Made by a program: the position numbers and the translations under genes. Positions 1 through 6,731 of a stretch of DNA of 64,000 nucleotides are shown in pieces. Location: NCBI GenBank assembly GCA_945889085.1, contig CAMDBM010000011.1, positions 1 through 64,000 of the forward strand. The letters run 5' to 3'. The DNA comes from WLJO01 sp945889085. GTDB taxonomy: Bacteria; Actinomycetota; Acidimicrobiia; Acidimicrobiales; Ilumatobacteraceae. The notes below the pieces were generated by a model. The model made no database searches and was not told the DNA's origin. It saw nothing but the letters and a program-made list of their open reading frames with translations. Each line of letters begins with the position of its first letter. Within the stretch, counting starts at the first letter, position 1.

Positions 1-63
1 GGAGAACGAATCAGGAGTCACATTCACGACCCCCACGATGATCGGGCCCGCACTCTCGAGCAC
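1..63 (-). CDS. folP: Dihydropteroate synthase, N-terminal fragment (runs off left edge)
   Basis: Only the first 21 codons are in the window. Read on the minus strand from a GTG at 63-61 they give an N-terminus ending in GVVNVTPDSFS, the first signature of dihydropteroate synthase, which joins 6-hydroxymethyl-dihydropterin pyrophosphate to p-aminobenzoate in cytosolic folate synthesis. The Asn in VNVTPDSFS belongs to the pterin and pyrophosphate binding loop of the family. No stop codon interrupts the frame. The start is inferred: GTG 63 is the only good start codon close to the conserved block and no clear Shine-Dalgarno is seen. The rest of the gene lies outside the window. Confidence 0.85.
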   Translation of the reverse strand, partial: MLESAGPIIVGVVNVTPDSFS

Positions 64-377
64 GCTGTCGCGTAGCAGGATCCGGGTCGATGCACTGGAA
101 GAACGAAGGATGTCTGTGCCCCTGAGCGTTCGTGACGTACGGATCACGCAACTTCAGACGTCAGTTTGCCAGATGCTCCCGCCTACCGGCACCTCCGGTC
201 CGGGGTCGACGGGCCCCACGCCGAACACGCACCGAGCACTCACCGCTTGGAAGTGATGCATGTCCTGCAGGAACGCGCCCGCCTGCAGGTGGAATGCAAG
301 CGAACCGCAAGCCCCATTGGGCACCCTGTGGATGGCATTGCCACCACATCCCTGAACAACCCTACGGAGGAAGCACC
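64..377. other. Intergenic region between divergent folP and cupin gene
   Basis: No convincing coding sequence is visible in these 314 bases. Short frames that cross it are in composition typical of GC-rich noise. It must hold the two divergent promoters, but I see no strong -35/-10 pair. Two copies of the palindrome CCTGCAGG occur at 264-271 and 282-289, 18 bp apart, which could be an operator or chance. The last part (361-377) contains the ribosome binding site of the following gene. Confidence 0.5.
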
Positions 378-767
378 ATGCACCTGTCCAAGAACGACAT
401 CCCGGTCCGCATCAATGCACCGGGCGCTGTCGCCCGTCAGCTGTCGGACTTCGGCGAGACCTCGGGCACCATGGGTGCCGAATACTTCAGCCTCGGCGCT
501 GGAGCGGACCTCGCACCGCTGCTCGTGGGCCTCGAGAACGATCTGTGCCACGCAGAGCACTCGGGCTACCTCATCAGCGGTGTCGTCGTCGTGACCTACC
601 TGGACGGTTCGTCCGAGCGTTGTTCCGGCGGCGACGTGTTCCATTGGCCGGCTTGGCACACCGTACGTGTCGAGGATGACGCCGAAATTGTGTTGTTCAG
701 CCCGCAGCACAGCCACGTACCGGTGATGGACCACATCAAGGCGATGATGGGCCTCGCCACCGCCTAA
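378..767 (+). CDS. Small cupin-domain protein
   Basis: A 129-residue cytosolic protein with a single cupin-like barrel. Its centre shows HAEHSGYLISGVVVV followed by GGDVFHWPAWHTVRV, the spacing of the two conserved cupin motifs, with His and Glu residues able to bind a metal. No signal peptide is present. The start at 378 is set by a strong GGAGG at 366-370 upstream of the ATG; the longer frame starting further upstream is not used. Substrate is unknown: single-domain cupins include mannose isomerases, dioxygenases and small-molecule sensors. It is convergent with the SnoaL-like gene and shows no operon partner. Confidence 0.75.
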   Translation: MHLSKNDIPVRINAPGAVARQLSDFGETSGTMGAEYFSLGAGADLAPLLVGLENDLCHAEHSGYLISGVVVVTYLDGSSERCSGGDVFHWPAWHTVRVEDDAEIVLFSPQHSHVPVMDHIKAMMGLATA

Positions 768-796
768 CAACCGCCGCACCGCGAACTTGCCGGCCT

Positions 797-811
797 GCTC
801 GGCAGCCGAGC
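797..811. terminator. Small hairpin between convergent genes
   Basis: A perfect 6-bp stem GCTCGG/CCGAGC with a 3-base loop lies in the 53-bp gap between the convergent cupin and SnoaL-like genes. It lacks a T-run, so it is at best a weak bidirectional terminator. Confidence 0.35.
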
Positions 812-820
812 GAGGGGCCC

Positions 821-1207
821 TCAGAGTCTGTCGGTGTGGTGGCCGACCATCAGCCACCGGTTGCCTTCTCGCCGATACACACTCGTGGCACGAATATCGA
901 CCGGAACACTCTCCGCGTTGATCACGACCGAGCCGCGTTCGAAATTGGCGACGATGCCCATTTCGGAGGCCTCGATCACGTGGACGGCTTCGGGGATGAT
1001 CGGTCCGCCCCGCAGATTCGCAGCCTGATCGCGCCAGCTTGCCTCAATCGGAGCCCAACCGATGAGCAGCTCACCGAGCGGACTCATGTAGGTCACGTCT
1101 GCCGCTTGAGACCACAGGTTCAGCATGGGCTCGGCGTCGCCCTTGAGCACAAGGTTGAGCGCTTCATAGAACGAAGTCGTGGTGTCTTGCAAACGAGACA
1201 GTTCCAT
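821..1207 (-). CDS. SnoaL-like / NTF2-fold protein
   Basis: A 128-residue protein of the NTF2-like (SnoaL/DUF4440) type. It starts with an alpha helix (LQDTTTSFYEALNLVLKGD), then LWSQAADVTYMSPLGELLIGW, and ends with a beta-rich half containing DIRATSVYRREGNRWLMVGHHT, the usual ending of calcium/calmodulin-kinase-II-association-like NTF2 folds. Many relatives are isomerases or cyclases, others have no known activity, so I assign no reaction. The start is the ATG at 1207-1205; an in-frame GTG lies immediately before it, and a GGGGGAG ribosome binding site precedes both. Confidence 0.65.
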   Translation of the reverse strand: MELSRLQDTTTSFYEALNLVLKGDAEPMLNLWSQAADVTYMSPLGELLIGWAPIEASWRDQAANLRGGPIIPEAVHVIEASEMGIVANFERGSVVINAESVPVDIRATSVYRREGNRWLMVGHHTDRL

Positions 1208-1317
1208 CACTCTCCCCCACTGACCATCACATTGTCCCGGACCGACTCGTGAACGGAGAGCATCCGGGGGTTGTCTGCATCGTTGAGGGGGATCAACACG
1301 TATTCCTCCGTGAAGTA

Positions 1318-1347
1318 CGAGGGGGAGGCCGCCTGGCCTCCCCCTCG
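1318..1347 (-). terminator. Strong hairpin downstream of nrdJ
   Basis: A perfect 13-bp GC-rich stem (CGAGGGGGAGGCC paired with its complement) around a GCCT loop lies 84 bp beyond the nrdJ stop codon. There is no T-run on either side, so this is a stable 3'-end structure or rho-assisted terminator rather than a textbook intrinsic one. Confidence 0.6.
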
Positions 1348-1430
1348 ATCGGTTGTTGGACTACTGAACCTGCGTGTCACCGCACTGAAGTTCTGATGCC
1401 ACCCCGCCGAAATCGCGGAGTCACTTCACA

Positions 1431-4289
1431 TCAGCTGCAGCCGCTGGTGCTCCCGCACGACGGGCAGGCGTGGCAGGCACCAGCCCGCTGCATCTGTACA
1501 CCGCACTGCATGCACATCGGGGCGTCGCTCTTGTACACCGGCCGAGGCGTGCCCATGCCCGGGGTGTGATCCGACTTGGGAGCGATCGGGGCAATGCCCA
1601 TTTCGATGGAGGCAGCGAGCTCGCTCACCGACGGCACCGACTTCGGGTCCGCCGCAAGATCGGTGCCCATCGAGGTGTACACGATGGACTCCTCCACACC
1701 CGGCAGCGTCGGCTGCGTGCGCTCGTCGATCGAGAAGATCCCGAGCTCGGCGCGCTCAGCGGGCTGCAGGTAGATGAGCGCAAGCTTGCGGAACAGGAAG
1801 TCCATGATGGATGACGCGAAGCGGATGTCCGGATCGTCAGTCATGCCTGCCGGTTCGAAGCGGCTGTTCACGAACGCCTCCACGAAGGCACGCACCGGCA
1901 CGCCGTACTGGAGGCCGTAGGAGACACTCTTCGCGAACGCATCCATGATTCCCGACATCGTGGAGCCCTGCTTGGACACCGTGAGGAAGATCTCGCCGGG
2001 ACGACCGTCTGCGTACTCGCCAACCGTGGCGAAGCCCTTGCAGTCAGCGACGCGGAATTCGAACGTCCGCGCTGTCCGAGTTCTCGGCAGCTTCTGGCGC
2101 ACCGGGACGTTGACAACACGCTCAATGATCTTTTCGATGACCTGAACACCGGGGAGTGCAGCGGCGGGAACGTCTGCTCCCTCGCCCTCTCCCTTGTCGC
2201 CCTTCTTCATCGTGGACAGCGGCTGGGCAACCTTGCAGTTGTCTCGGTAGATCGCAACAGCCTTGAGGCCGAGCTCCCAGGACAGCAAGTGCAGACTCTC
2301 GATGTCTTCGACGGTTGCATCCTCGGGCATGTTGACCGTCTTGGAGATTGCACCGGAGATGAACGGCTGAACGGCACCCATCATCCGCACGTGACCCTCG
2401 TAGTGGATGACGTTGTCACCCATCGAGCACGCAAACACGGCGACGTGCTCGGCCTTGAGGTTCGGGGCGCCGAGGATGGACTTGTTCTCGTCGATATAGG
2501 CCATGATGGCCTCGATCTGGTCGGGGGTGTAACCCATGCGACGCAGCGCCCGCGGGATCGTCTGGTTGACGATGAACATGTTGCCGCCACCAACAAGCTT
2601 CTTCAGCTTGACGAGACCGAGGTCGGGCTCGATGCCCGTCGTGTCACAGTCCATCATCAGCCCGATCGTGCCGGTGGGCGCGAGTACCGATGCCTGGCTG
2701 TTGCGGACGCCAAAAGCCTCACCGTCGCTGACGGCCGTCTCCCACGCGTGCTGGCCCGCGGCAACCAGTTCGCTCGGGACCGCTGAGGTTCCCTCGATCT
2801 TGTAGGCAGCATCACGGTGCATGTTGAGCACCTTGAGCATGTGCTCACGGTTCTCCGAGAAACCCGCGAAGGGGCCCATGCGGCCTGCGGTCCGTGCCGA
2901 TGTGGCGTAGGAGTGGCCGGTCATCAATGACGTGATGGCGGCCGCCCACGCGCGACCCTCGTTGGAGTCGTAAGCGAAACCGAGAGCCATCAGCATCGCG
3001 CCGAGGTTTGCGTAGCCGATACCGAGTTGGCGGAACGCATGGCTCGTCTTGCCGATCGACTCCGTGGGGTAGTCGGCATTGCCGACCAAGATCTCTTGGG
3101 CGGTGAACATCACTTCGATGGTGTGGCGGAACGCCTCGACATCGAAGTTGCCCTCCTCGTCGAGGTAGTGCAGCAGGTTGATCGACGCAAGGTTGCACGC
3201 CGAGTTGTCGAGGTGCATGTATTCCGAGCAGGGGTTCGAGCCGTTGATCCGACCGGTGTTGGCTGCGGTGTGCCACTTGTTGATCGTCGTGTCGAACTGC
3301 AGACCCGGATCCGCGCACTCCCACGAGGCCTGGGCGATCTCACGCCAGAGATCACGTGCACGCATCGTGCTGACGACCGATCCGTCGATAACGGAGCGAA
3401 GGCTCCAGTCTGCATCGTCGTTCACGGCGTGCATGAAGTCGTCGGTGAGACGGACCGAGTTGTTCGCGTTCTGGTACTGGATCGAGAACGAGTCCGAACC
3501 ATCGAGGTCCATGTCGAAGCCCGCGTCGCGCAGCACGCGCGCCTTGCGCTCCTCTTTCACCTTGCACCAGATGAACTCCTCGATGTCGGGGTGATCGACG
3601 TTCAAGATGACCATCTTGGCGGCACGGCGGGTCTTGCCTCCGGACTTGATGGTGCCGGCCGAAGCGTCAGCGCCACGCATGAAACTCACCGGGCCGGAGG
3701 CAGTGCCGCCGCCCTGCAGGAGTTCCTTGGAGGAACGGATGCGGGAGAGGTTGATCCCTGCACCGGAACCACCCTTGAAGATCGTTCCTTCTTCGCGGTA
3801 CCAGTTGAGGATGGAATCCATCGTGTCGTTGACCGACAGAATGAAGCATGCGCTCGCCTGCTGCGGCACGCCCTTGACGCCGATGTTGAACCACACCGGG
3901 CTGTTGAACGCTGCGCGCTGCGTGACGAGGATGAACTTCAGCTCATTGCGGAAGGCTTCGGCCTCGTTGGCATCCACGAAATAGCCGCCATCGGTTCCCC
4001 AGTTGGCAATGGTGTCGGCAACCCGGGTGACCACCTGGCGCAGCGAGGACTCTCGCTCCGGGGTACCCGGCGAACCGCGGAAGTACTTCTGAGCAACGAT
4101 ATTGGTGGCGTTCAGCGACCACCCAACCGGAAATTCAACGTCGAGCTGCTCGAAGGCAACCGAACCGTCCTTCCAGTTGCTGATGCGAGCGTCCCGTCGC
4201 TCCCACACGACCTCGTCATACGGGTGCGTACCCGGGGTGGTGAAATGCCGCCCAATACCGATCCCAAGCTGCTCCGGCGCAACCGCCAT
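1431..4289 (-). CDS. nrdJ: Adenosylcobalamin-dependent (class II) ribonucleoside-diphosphate reductase
   Basis: A 952-residue cytosolic enzyme that reduces ribonucleotides to deoxyribonucleotides using adenosylcobalamin as radical source. Visible signatures are a redox Cys near residue 148 (SACFILSVNDT), GGSGAGINLSRIR (173-185), the active-site NPCSE (Asn352, Cys354, Glu356) and APTGTIG in the barrel. The C-terminal tail CMQCGVQMQ...CHACPSCG is the zinc-binding, thioredoxin-interacting end usual in long actinobacterial and cyanobacterial NrdJ. The ATG at 4289 is preceded by AAAGGAAGC. No radical-activating partner is needed, consistent with a single gene. It is transcribed alone from a long leader (see the promoter at 4418-4447). 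No nrdR gene is nearby. Confidence 0.95.
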   Translation of the reverse strand: MAVAPEQLGIGIGRHFTTPGTHPYDEVVWERRDARISNWKDGSVAFEQLDVEFPVGWSLNATNIVAQKYFRGSPGTPERESSLRQVVTRVADTIANWGTDGGYFVDANEAEAFRNELKFILVTQRAAFNSPVWFNIGVKGVPQQASACFILSVNDTMDSILNWYREEGTIFKGGSGAGINLSRIRSSKELLQGGGTASGPVSFMRGADASAGTIKSGGKTRRAAKMVILNVDHPDIEEFIWCKVKEERKARVLRDAGFDMDLDGSDSFSIQYQNANNSVRLTDDFMHAVNDDADWSLRSVIDGSVVSTMRARDLWREIAQASWECADPGLQFDTTINKWHTAANTGRINGSNPCSEYMHLDNSACNLASINLLHYLDEEGNFDVEAFRHTIEVMFTAQEILVGNADYPTESIGKTSHAFRQLGIGYANLGAMLMALGFAYDSNEGRAWAAAITSLMTGHSYATSARTAGRMGPFAGFSENREHMLKVLNMHRDAAYKIEGTSAVPSELVAAGQHAWETAVSDGEAFGVRNSQASVLAPTGTIGLMMDCDTTGIEPDLGLVKLKKLVGGGNMFIVNQTIPRALRRMGYTPDQIEAIMAYIDENKSILGAPNLKAEHVAVFACSMGDNVIHYEGHVRMMGAVQPFISGAISKTVNMPEDATVEDIESLHLLSWELGLKAVAIYRDNCKVAQPLSTMKKGDKGEGEGADVPAAALPGVQVIEKIIERVVNVPVRQKLPRTRTARTFEFRVADCKGFATVGEYADGRPGEIFLTVSKQGSTMSGIMDAFAKSVSYGLQYGVPVRAFVEAFVNSRFEPAGMTDDPDIRFASSIMDFLFRKLALIYLQPAERAELGIFSIDERTQPTLPGVEESIVYTSMGTDLAADPKSVPSVSELAASIEMGIAPIAPKSDHTPGMGTPRPVYKSDAPMCMQCGVQMQRAGACHACPSCGSTSGCS

Positions 4290-4417
4290 GCTGTGCTTCC
4301 TTTCGTTCCGTTCCTCACCACGGACCCTCCGTGGTCTTGTAGGTCGCCAGAAGCGTCTGGTTGACCATTTTTTCAGGGCGGGGACTCCCCCGAAACCCTG
4401 CCGCTTAGTGGATCTAG

Positions 4418-4447
4418 ATTACACCAGTGTAGTTACGGCCGTGTCAA
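4418..4447 (-). promoter_or_regulatory. Likely nrdJ promoter with palindromic operator-like elements
   Basis: On the minus strand TTGACA (4447-4442) is followed after 18 bp by TGTAAT (4423-4418), close to the primary sigma factor consensus. The -10 overlaps the perfect inverted repeat TACAC-CA-GTGTA (4420-4431) and the -35 overlaps GTGT-CA-ACAC (4441-4450), centred 20 bp apart. This spacing and sequence differ from the 16-bp NrdR box, so the regulator is not identified. Confidence 0.65.
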
Positions 4448-4458
4448 CACTTGTTTGC
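4445..4458. promoter_or_regulatory. LexA-box-like sequence overlapping the nrdJ -35
   Basis: CAAC-ACTT-GTTTGC matches the AAC-N4-GTTTGC form seen twice upstream of lexA, but the conserved first G of GAAC is C. It would place nrdJ under partial SOS control if functional. The match is imperfect and could be chance. Confidence 0.3.
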
Positions 4459-4684
4459 TACTCCATGACGCCACCCAGAGCGCCGGAAGCGGCTCCGACG
4501 TGATCAGAGCGTCGGTGGCGGGGGTGCAGGTTCAGGACCGAAGCCCCACGGCGGACTGACACCCCCACACAGCGAAGATGCTTACCGCCCCGTCTGCCGC
4601 GGCCCCCGCCACAGACGCTCGTTAACCATCAACCCTAGGGACCTTTGCCTGTGTGGAGAAAGGGGAATAACCGGTGAATTTCCC

Positions 4685-4767
4685 TGTGGACAACCGCCGC
4701 TTACCGACCTCTGGCGGCAGGTCCGGACACCGTCCACACCCCTATCCACAACCGAGGGTGTGGATAC
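4685..4767. promoter_or_regulatory. Cluster of DnaA-box-like 9-mers
   Basis: Within 83 bp there are TGTGGACAA (4685-4693, complement of TTGTCCACA, a perfect actinobacterial-type DnaA box), CTATCCACA (4742-4750, one mismatch to TTATCCACA) and TGTGGATAC (4759-4767, complement GTATCCACA, one mismatch). A weaker CCGTCCACA lies at 4730-4738. DnaA regulates the ribonucleotide reductase operon in Escherichia coli, so DnaA control of nrdJ or the RibD-like gene is possible. Confidence 0.45.
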
Positions 4768-4793
4768 TGGGGATAGGTGCTTCAATCACTCGC

Positions 4794-5480
4794 GTGCAGC
4801 GCATCTTCCCGGGTCCACAGGTTGGTGTTGACCCGATCGATCTGTACCACACCATCGAACAGGATCGCCCGGCCCACCGGCCCTGGGTGGAACTGTGCAT
4901 GGTGGCGAGCATCGACGGAAGCACCTCGGTTGCCGGCCGCTCCACCGGACTCGGTGGGCCGGGCGATCTGGCAGTTCTGGCTGCGCTGAGAGAACGTGCC
5001 GACGTCATCATCGTGGGCTCCGCGACGGCCCACACTGAGCGGTATCGGGCCCCACGTAAAGCCGGGCAACGCATTGGTGTGGTGACGGCCACCGGACGGG
5101 TGGACGTGAACCTTCCGCTCTTCGAGTCGGGGGCGGGGTTTCTCATCACCACCGCAGAAGCACCCTCGCACGGTTTGCCCGCCATGCGTTCGAGTGGCAA
5201 CACCGTTGACCTCGCTGCCGCCATCGCTGCGCTCGGTGCCGATCTGGTCCATGCAGAGGGAGGACCCACGCTCAATGCCGCCCTCCTCCACGCTGATCTG
5301 GTGGATGAGGTGAACCTCACGGTTGCCCCACACCTCGTCGGAGGTCCGGGTCAGCGCGTAGTGAACCCGAGCGGTACAGAGGTGCTGCAGAGGATGGAAC
5401 TGGTACAAGTGTGCACCGACGATGGGTACCTGTTCCTCCGTTACGTGCGCAACGCTCAATCCGGCAGCGACACACGCTGA
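4794..5480 (+). CDS. RibD C-terminal-domain (pyrimidine reductase / DHFR-like) protein
   Basis: A protein of about 228 residues with the reductase fold of RibD and dihydrofolate reductase. The motif VELCMVASIDGSTSVAGRS near the N-terminus, IIVGSATAHTERYRAP and VHAEGGPTLNAALLHADLVDEV are the usual NADPH and substrate-binding segments. It lacks the deaminase domain of bifunctional RibD, as in the short actinobacterial paralogues, so its substrate may be the riboflavin intermediate or a related pterin. The GTG at 4794 is preferred because the fold starts shortly after it; a longer in-frame ATG at 4674 would read through the DnaA-box cluster. Its 3' end overlaps the convergent LysM gene by 25 bp. 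Confidence 0.75.
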   Translation: MQRIFPGPQVGVDPIDLYHTIEQDRPAHRPWVELCMVASIDGSTSVAGRSTGLGGPGDLAVLAALRERADVIIVGSATAHTERYRAPRKAGQRIGVVTATGRVDVNLPLFESGAGFLITTAEAPSHGLPAMRSSGNTVDLAAAIAALGADLVHAEGGPTLNAALLHADLVDEVNLTVAPHLVGGPGQRVVNPSGTEVLQRMELVQVCTDDGYLFLRYVRNAQSGSDTR

Positions 5481-5929
5481 CCAACCTCGAGCGACGGGCC
5501 GCCGTTGAGGCGGACCAGCTTGCGGATCGTGCCGGACAGGTCCCCCGTGGGCTTGAGCGCCCGGGCGACCACCCACAAGGTGTCACCGCGTTGGGCCACA
5601 TAGATACCCCCGGGCACGATGACTTGACCTCGCAGGGTTCCCGGTTCGTCGGCGCTCACGGCGGAGGGAACTTCCTGGGCCGACATCGGTACGGCAGGCA
5701 ACAGTGCATCTGCTGTGGCGTTGATCTGCTTGACGAGAAACGACCCAAGCCCCACCACCGTCACGAGCAGCACCAGGGCTGCGACACGACGCCTGAGGTA
5801 GATGGAGTGGCTGAGCTGGCGATGGCTCTGGGCCTGACCGCCGACAATCAGGTGCAACTTGACCGGAGCGTGGGCGTTATCCCACGTGCGCCGATACTCA
5901 ATGGGTTCAATCTGCAGCGGCAGTGCCAT
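5456..5929 (-). CDS. LysM-domain membrane protein divergent from lexA (ChiZ/YneA-like)
   Basis: A 157-residue protein with a cytoplasmic N-terminus of about 45 residues, one membrane helix (roughly 46-66, RRRVAALVLLVTVVGLGSFLV), a short linker and a C-terminal LysM domain (about 109-157, GGIYVAQRGDTLWVVARALK...GQRVSLPD) that should bind peptidoglycan outside the membrane. The same gene arrangement, a LysM protein divergent from lexA, encodes the SOS cell-division regulators ChiZ (Mycobacterium) and YneA (Bacillus). I therefore infer a damage-induced division inhibitor. The ATG at 5929 has a strong AAGGAGG upstream. Two SOS boxes lie at its promoter. Confidence 0.8.
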   Translation of the reverse strand: MALPLQIEPIEYRRTWDNAHAPVKLHLIVGGQAQSHRQLSHSIYLRRRVAALVLLVTVVGLGSFLVKQINATADALLPAVPMSAQEVPSAVSADEPGTLRGQVIVPGGIYVAQRGDTLWVVARALKPTGDLSGTIRKLVRLNGGPSLEVGQRVSLPD

Positions 5930-5950
5930 GGTGGCCTCCTTGGCCTCACG

Positions 5951-5980
5951 GGGAACGCCTGTTCCCCAAACGACTGTTCG
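5951..5980. promoter_or_regulatory. Two LexA boxes at the LysM gene promoter
   Basis: GGGAAC-GCCT-GTTCCC (5951-5966) is a perfect palindrome of the GAAC-N4-GTTC actinobacterial SOS type. CAAAC-GACT-GTTCG (5967-5980) directly abuts it, centre to centre 15 bp, and shares AACGACTGTTCGT with the recA box. Both lie at or just downstream of the predicted transcription start of the LysM gene, a position suited to repression. Confidence 0.8.
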
Positions 5981-5981
5981 T

Positions 5982-6010
5982 AGTGTGCCCAAACATTCTC
6001 TCGACGTCAA
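5982..6010 (-). promoter_or_regulatory. Promoter of the LysM gene
   Basis: Minus-strand TTGACG (6010-6005) and CACACT (5987-5982) are separated by exactly 17 bp. The predicted start of transcription falls in the LexA box at 5967-5980. Confidence 0.6.
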
Positions 6011-6033
6011 CCTCGAACAGAACAAAGGTTTGT

Positions 6034-6066
6034 CGAACGAATGTTTGCTCTTCGAACGGGCGTTTG
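6034..6066. promoter_or_regulatory. Two tandem LexA boxes at the lexA promoter
   Basis: CGAAC-GAAT-GTTTG (6034-6047) and CGAAC-GGGC-GTTTG (6053-6066) are repeated with a 19-bp period. The second lies between the predicted -35 and -10 of lexA. Both carry GTTTG in the right arm rather than the symmetrical GTTCG, so this may be the preferred local variant or reflect weaker binding for autoregulation. Confidence 0.75.
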
Positions 6067-6074
6067 CTTAGAAT
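6045..6074 (+). promoter_or_regulatory. lexA promoter, likely leaderless
   Basis: TTGCTC (6045-6050), 18-bp spacer, TAGAAT (6069-6074), then six bases to the ATG at 6081. The transcription start should coincide with the A of the start codon. No Shine-Dalgarno is present, consistent with a leaderless mRNA. Confidence 0.7.
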
Positions 6075-6080
6075 GGGTCC

Positions 6081-6716
6081 ATGCGAGCTACCGGCCTCAC
6101 ACCACGACAGCGCGAGATCCTCGAATACATCGAGACGAGTATCAGCGCACGTGGCTTCCCTCCCTCCGTACGTGAGATCGGCGAGGCGGTCGGTCTCAAC
6201 TCACCGTCCACAGTCCACAACCACCTCGAGACCCTCACGAGGCTCGGGTACTTGGTGCGCGATCCCTCCAAGCCCCGGGCCATGCTCGTTCGGTACGACT
6301 CGGGGTCCGGTGCTGCAATCGAGCGCCGCCCGGTTCGCCACGTCCCCCTCGTCGGCAGTGTTGCCGCCGGCGTTGACGTCCTTGCCGAGGAGAACGTGGA
6401 AGAGGTGCTCCCGCTTCCGCTCGACTTCACCGGCGACGGAGACCTCTTCATGCTCAAGGTCCGCGGGGACTCCATGGTGGACGCCGGAATCCTCGACGGC
6501 GACTACGTCGTTGCCCGCCAGCAGCACGAGGCTCGCAATGGGGACACCGTCGTGGTCGGGATCCCTGGGGGCGAAGCCACGGTGAAGACGTGGCAGCGAA
6601 AAGGCAACAAGGTCACGCTGATCCCCCACAATCCGCGTCTCGAGCCGATGACCTTCGACGCAGGCGAAGTGGAGATCTACGGCAAGGTCGTCACGTTGCT
6701 GCGTCGTCTCGACTGA
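6081..6716 (+). CDS. lexA: LexA, SOS repressor with autoproteolytic domain
   Basis: A 211-residue repressor. Residues 1-70 form the winged helix domain (LTPRQREILEYIETSISARGFPPSVREIGEAVGLNS...). The S24-type latent protease follows, with cleavage site Ala96-Gly97 in VGSVAAGVDV, catalytic Ser131 (RGDSMVDAGI) and Lys169 (EATVKTW). On RecA filament formation it cleaves itself and derepresses the SOS genes. The gene starts at an ATG without Shine-Dalgarno, six bases after a -10 hexamer. It is divergent from the LysM division-inhibitor-like gene and both share a promoter region with four LexA boxes; recA with its own box is about 10 kb away. Confidence 0.97.
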   Translation: MRATGLTPRQREILEYIETSISARGFPPSVREIGEAVGLNSPSTVHNHLETLTRLGYLVRDPSKPRAMLVRYDSGSGAAIERRPVRHVPLVGSVAAGVDVLAEENVEEVLPLPLDFTGDGDLFMLKVRGDSMVDAGILDGDYVVARQQHEARNGDTVVVGIPGGEATVKTWQRKGNKVTLIPHNPRLEPMTFDAGEVEIYGKVVTLLRRLD

Positions 6717-6731
6717 CGCAGCCGCTGTCGC

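Larger units (their letters stand above)
4290..4793. other. Long regulatory intergenic region, nrdJ / RibD-like reductase
   Basis: No gene is recognisable in these 504 bases. The part next to nrdJ is its transcribed leader; near 4378-4403 it can fold as CAGGG...CCCTG enclosing GGGG/CCCC. I see no B12 riboswitch core. A promoter with overlapping palindromes sits at 4418-4450, and DnaA-box-like sites cluster at 4685-4767. The remaining bases, about 4461-4680, hold nothing I recognise. Confidence 0.6.

Noticed and set aside
4290..4420. B12 riboswitch in the nrdJ leader
   Set aside because: The enzyme needs adenosylcobalamin and the leader is long, but I cannot find the conserved B12-box or a matching multi-stem core; only a small GC hairpin is visible.
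4418..4450. NrdR box pair at nrdJ
   Set aside because: The palindromes do not have the 16-bp ACAC-N8-GTGT form nor the usual spacing.
4640..4793. Chromosomal origin of replication
   Set aside because: The DnaA-box cluster is too small and the flanking genes (nrdJ, RibD-like) are not dnaA, dnaN, rpmH or parAB; a regulatory cluster is more likely.
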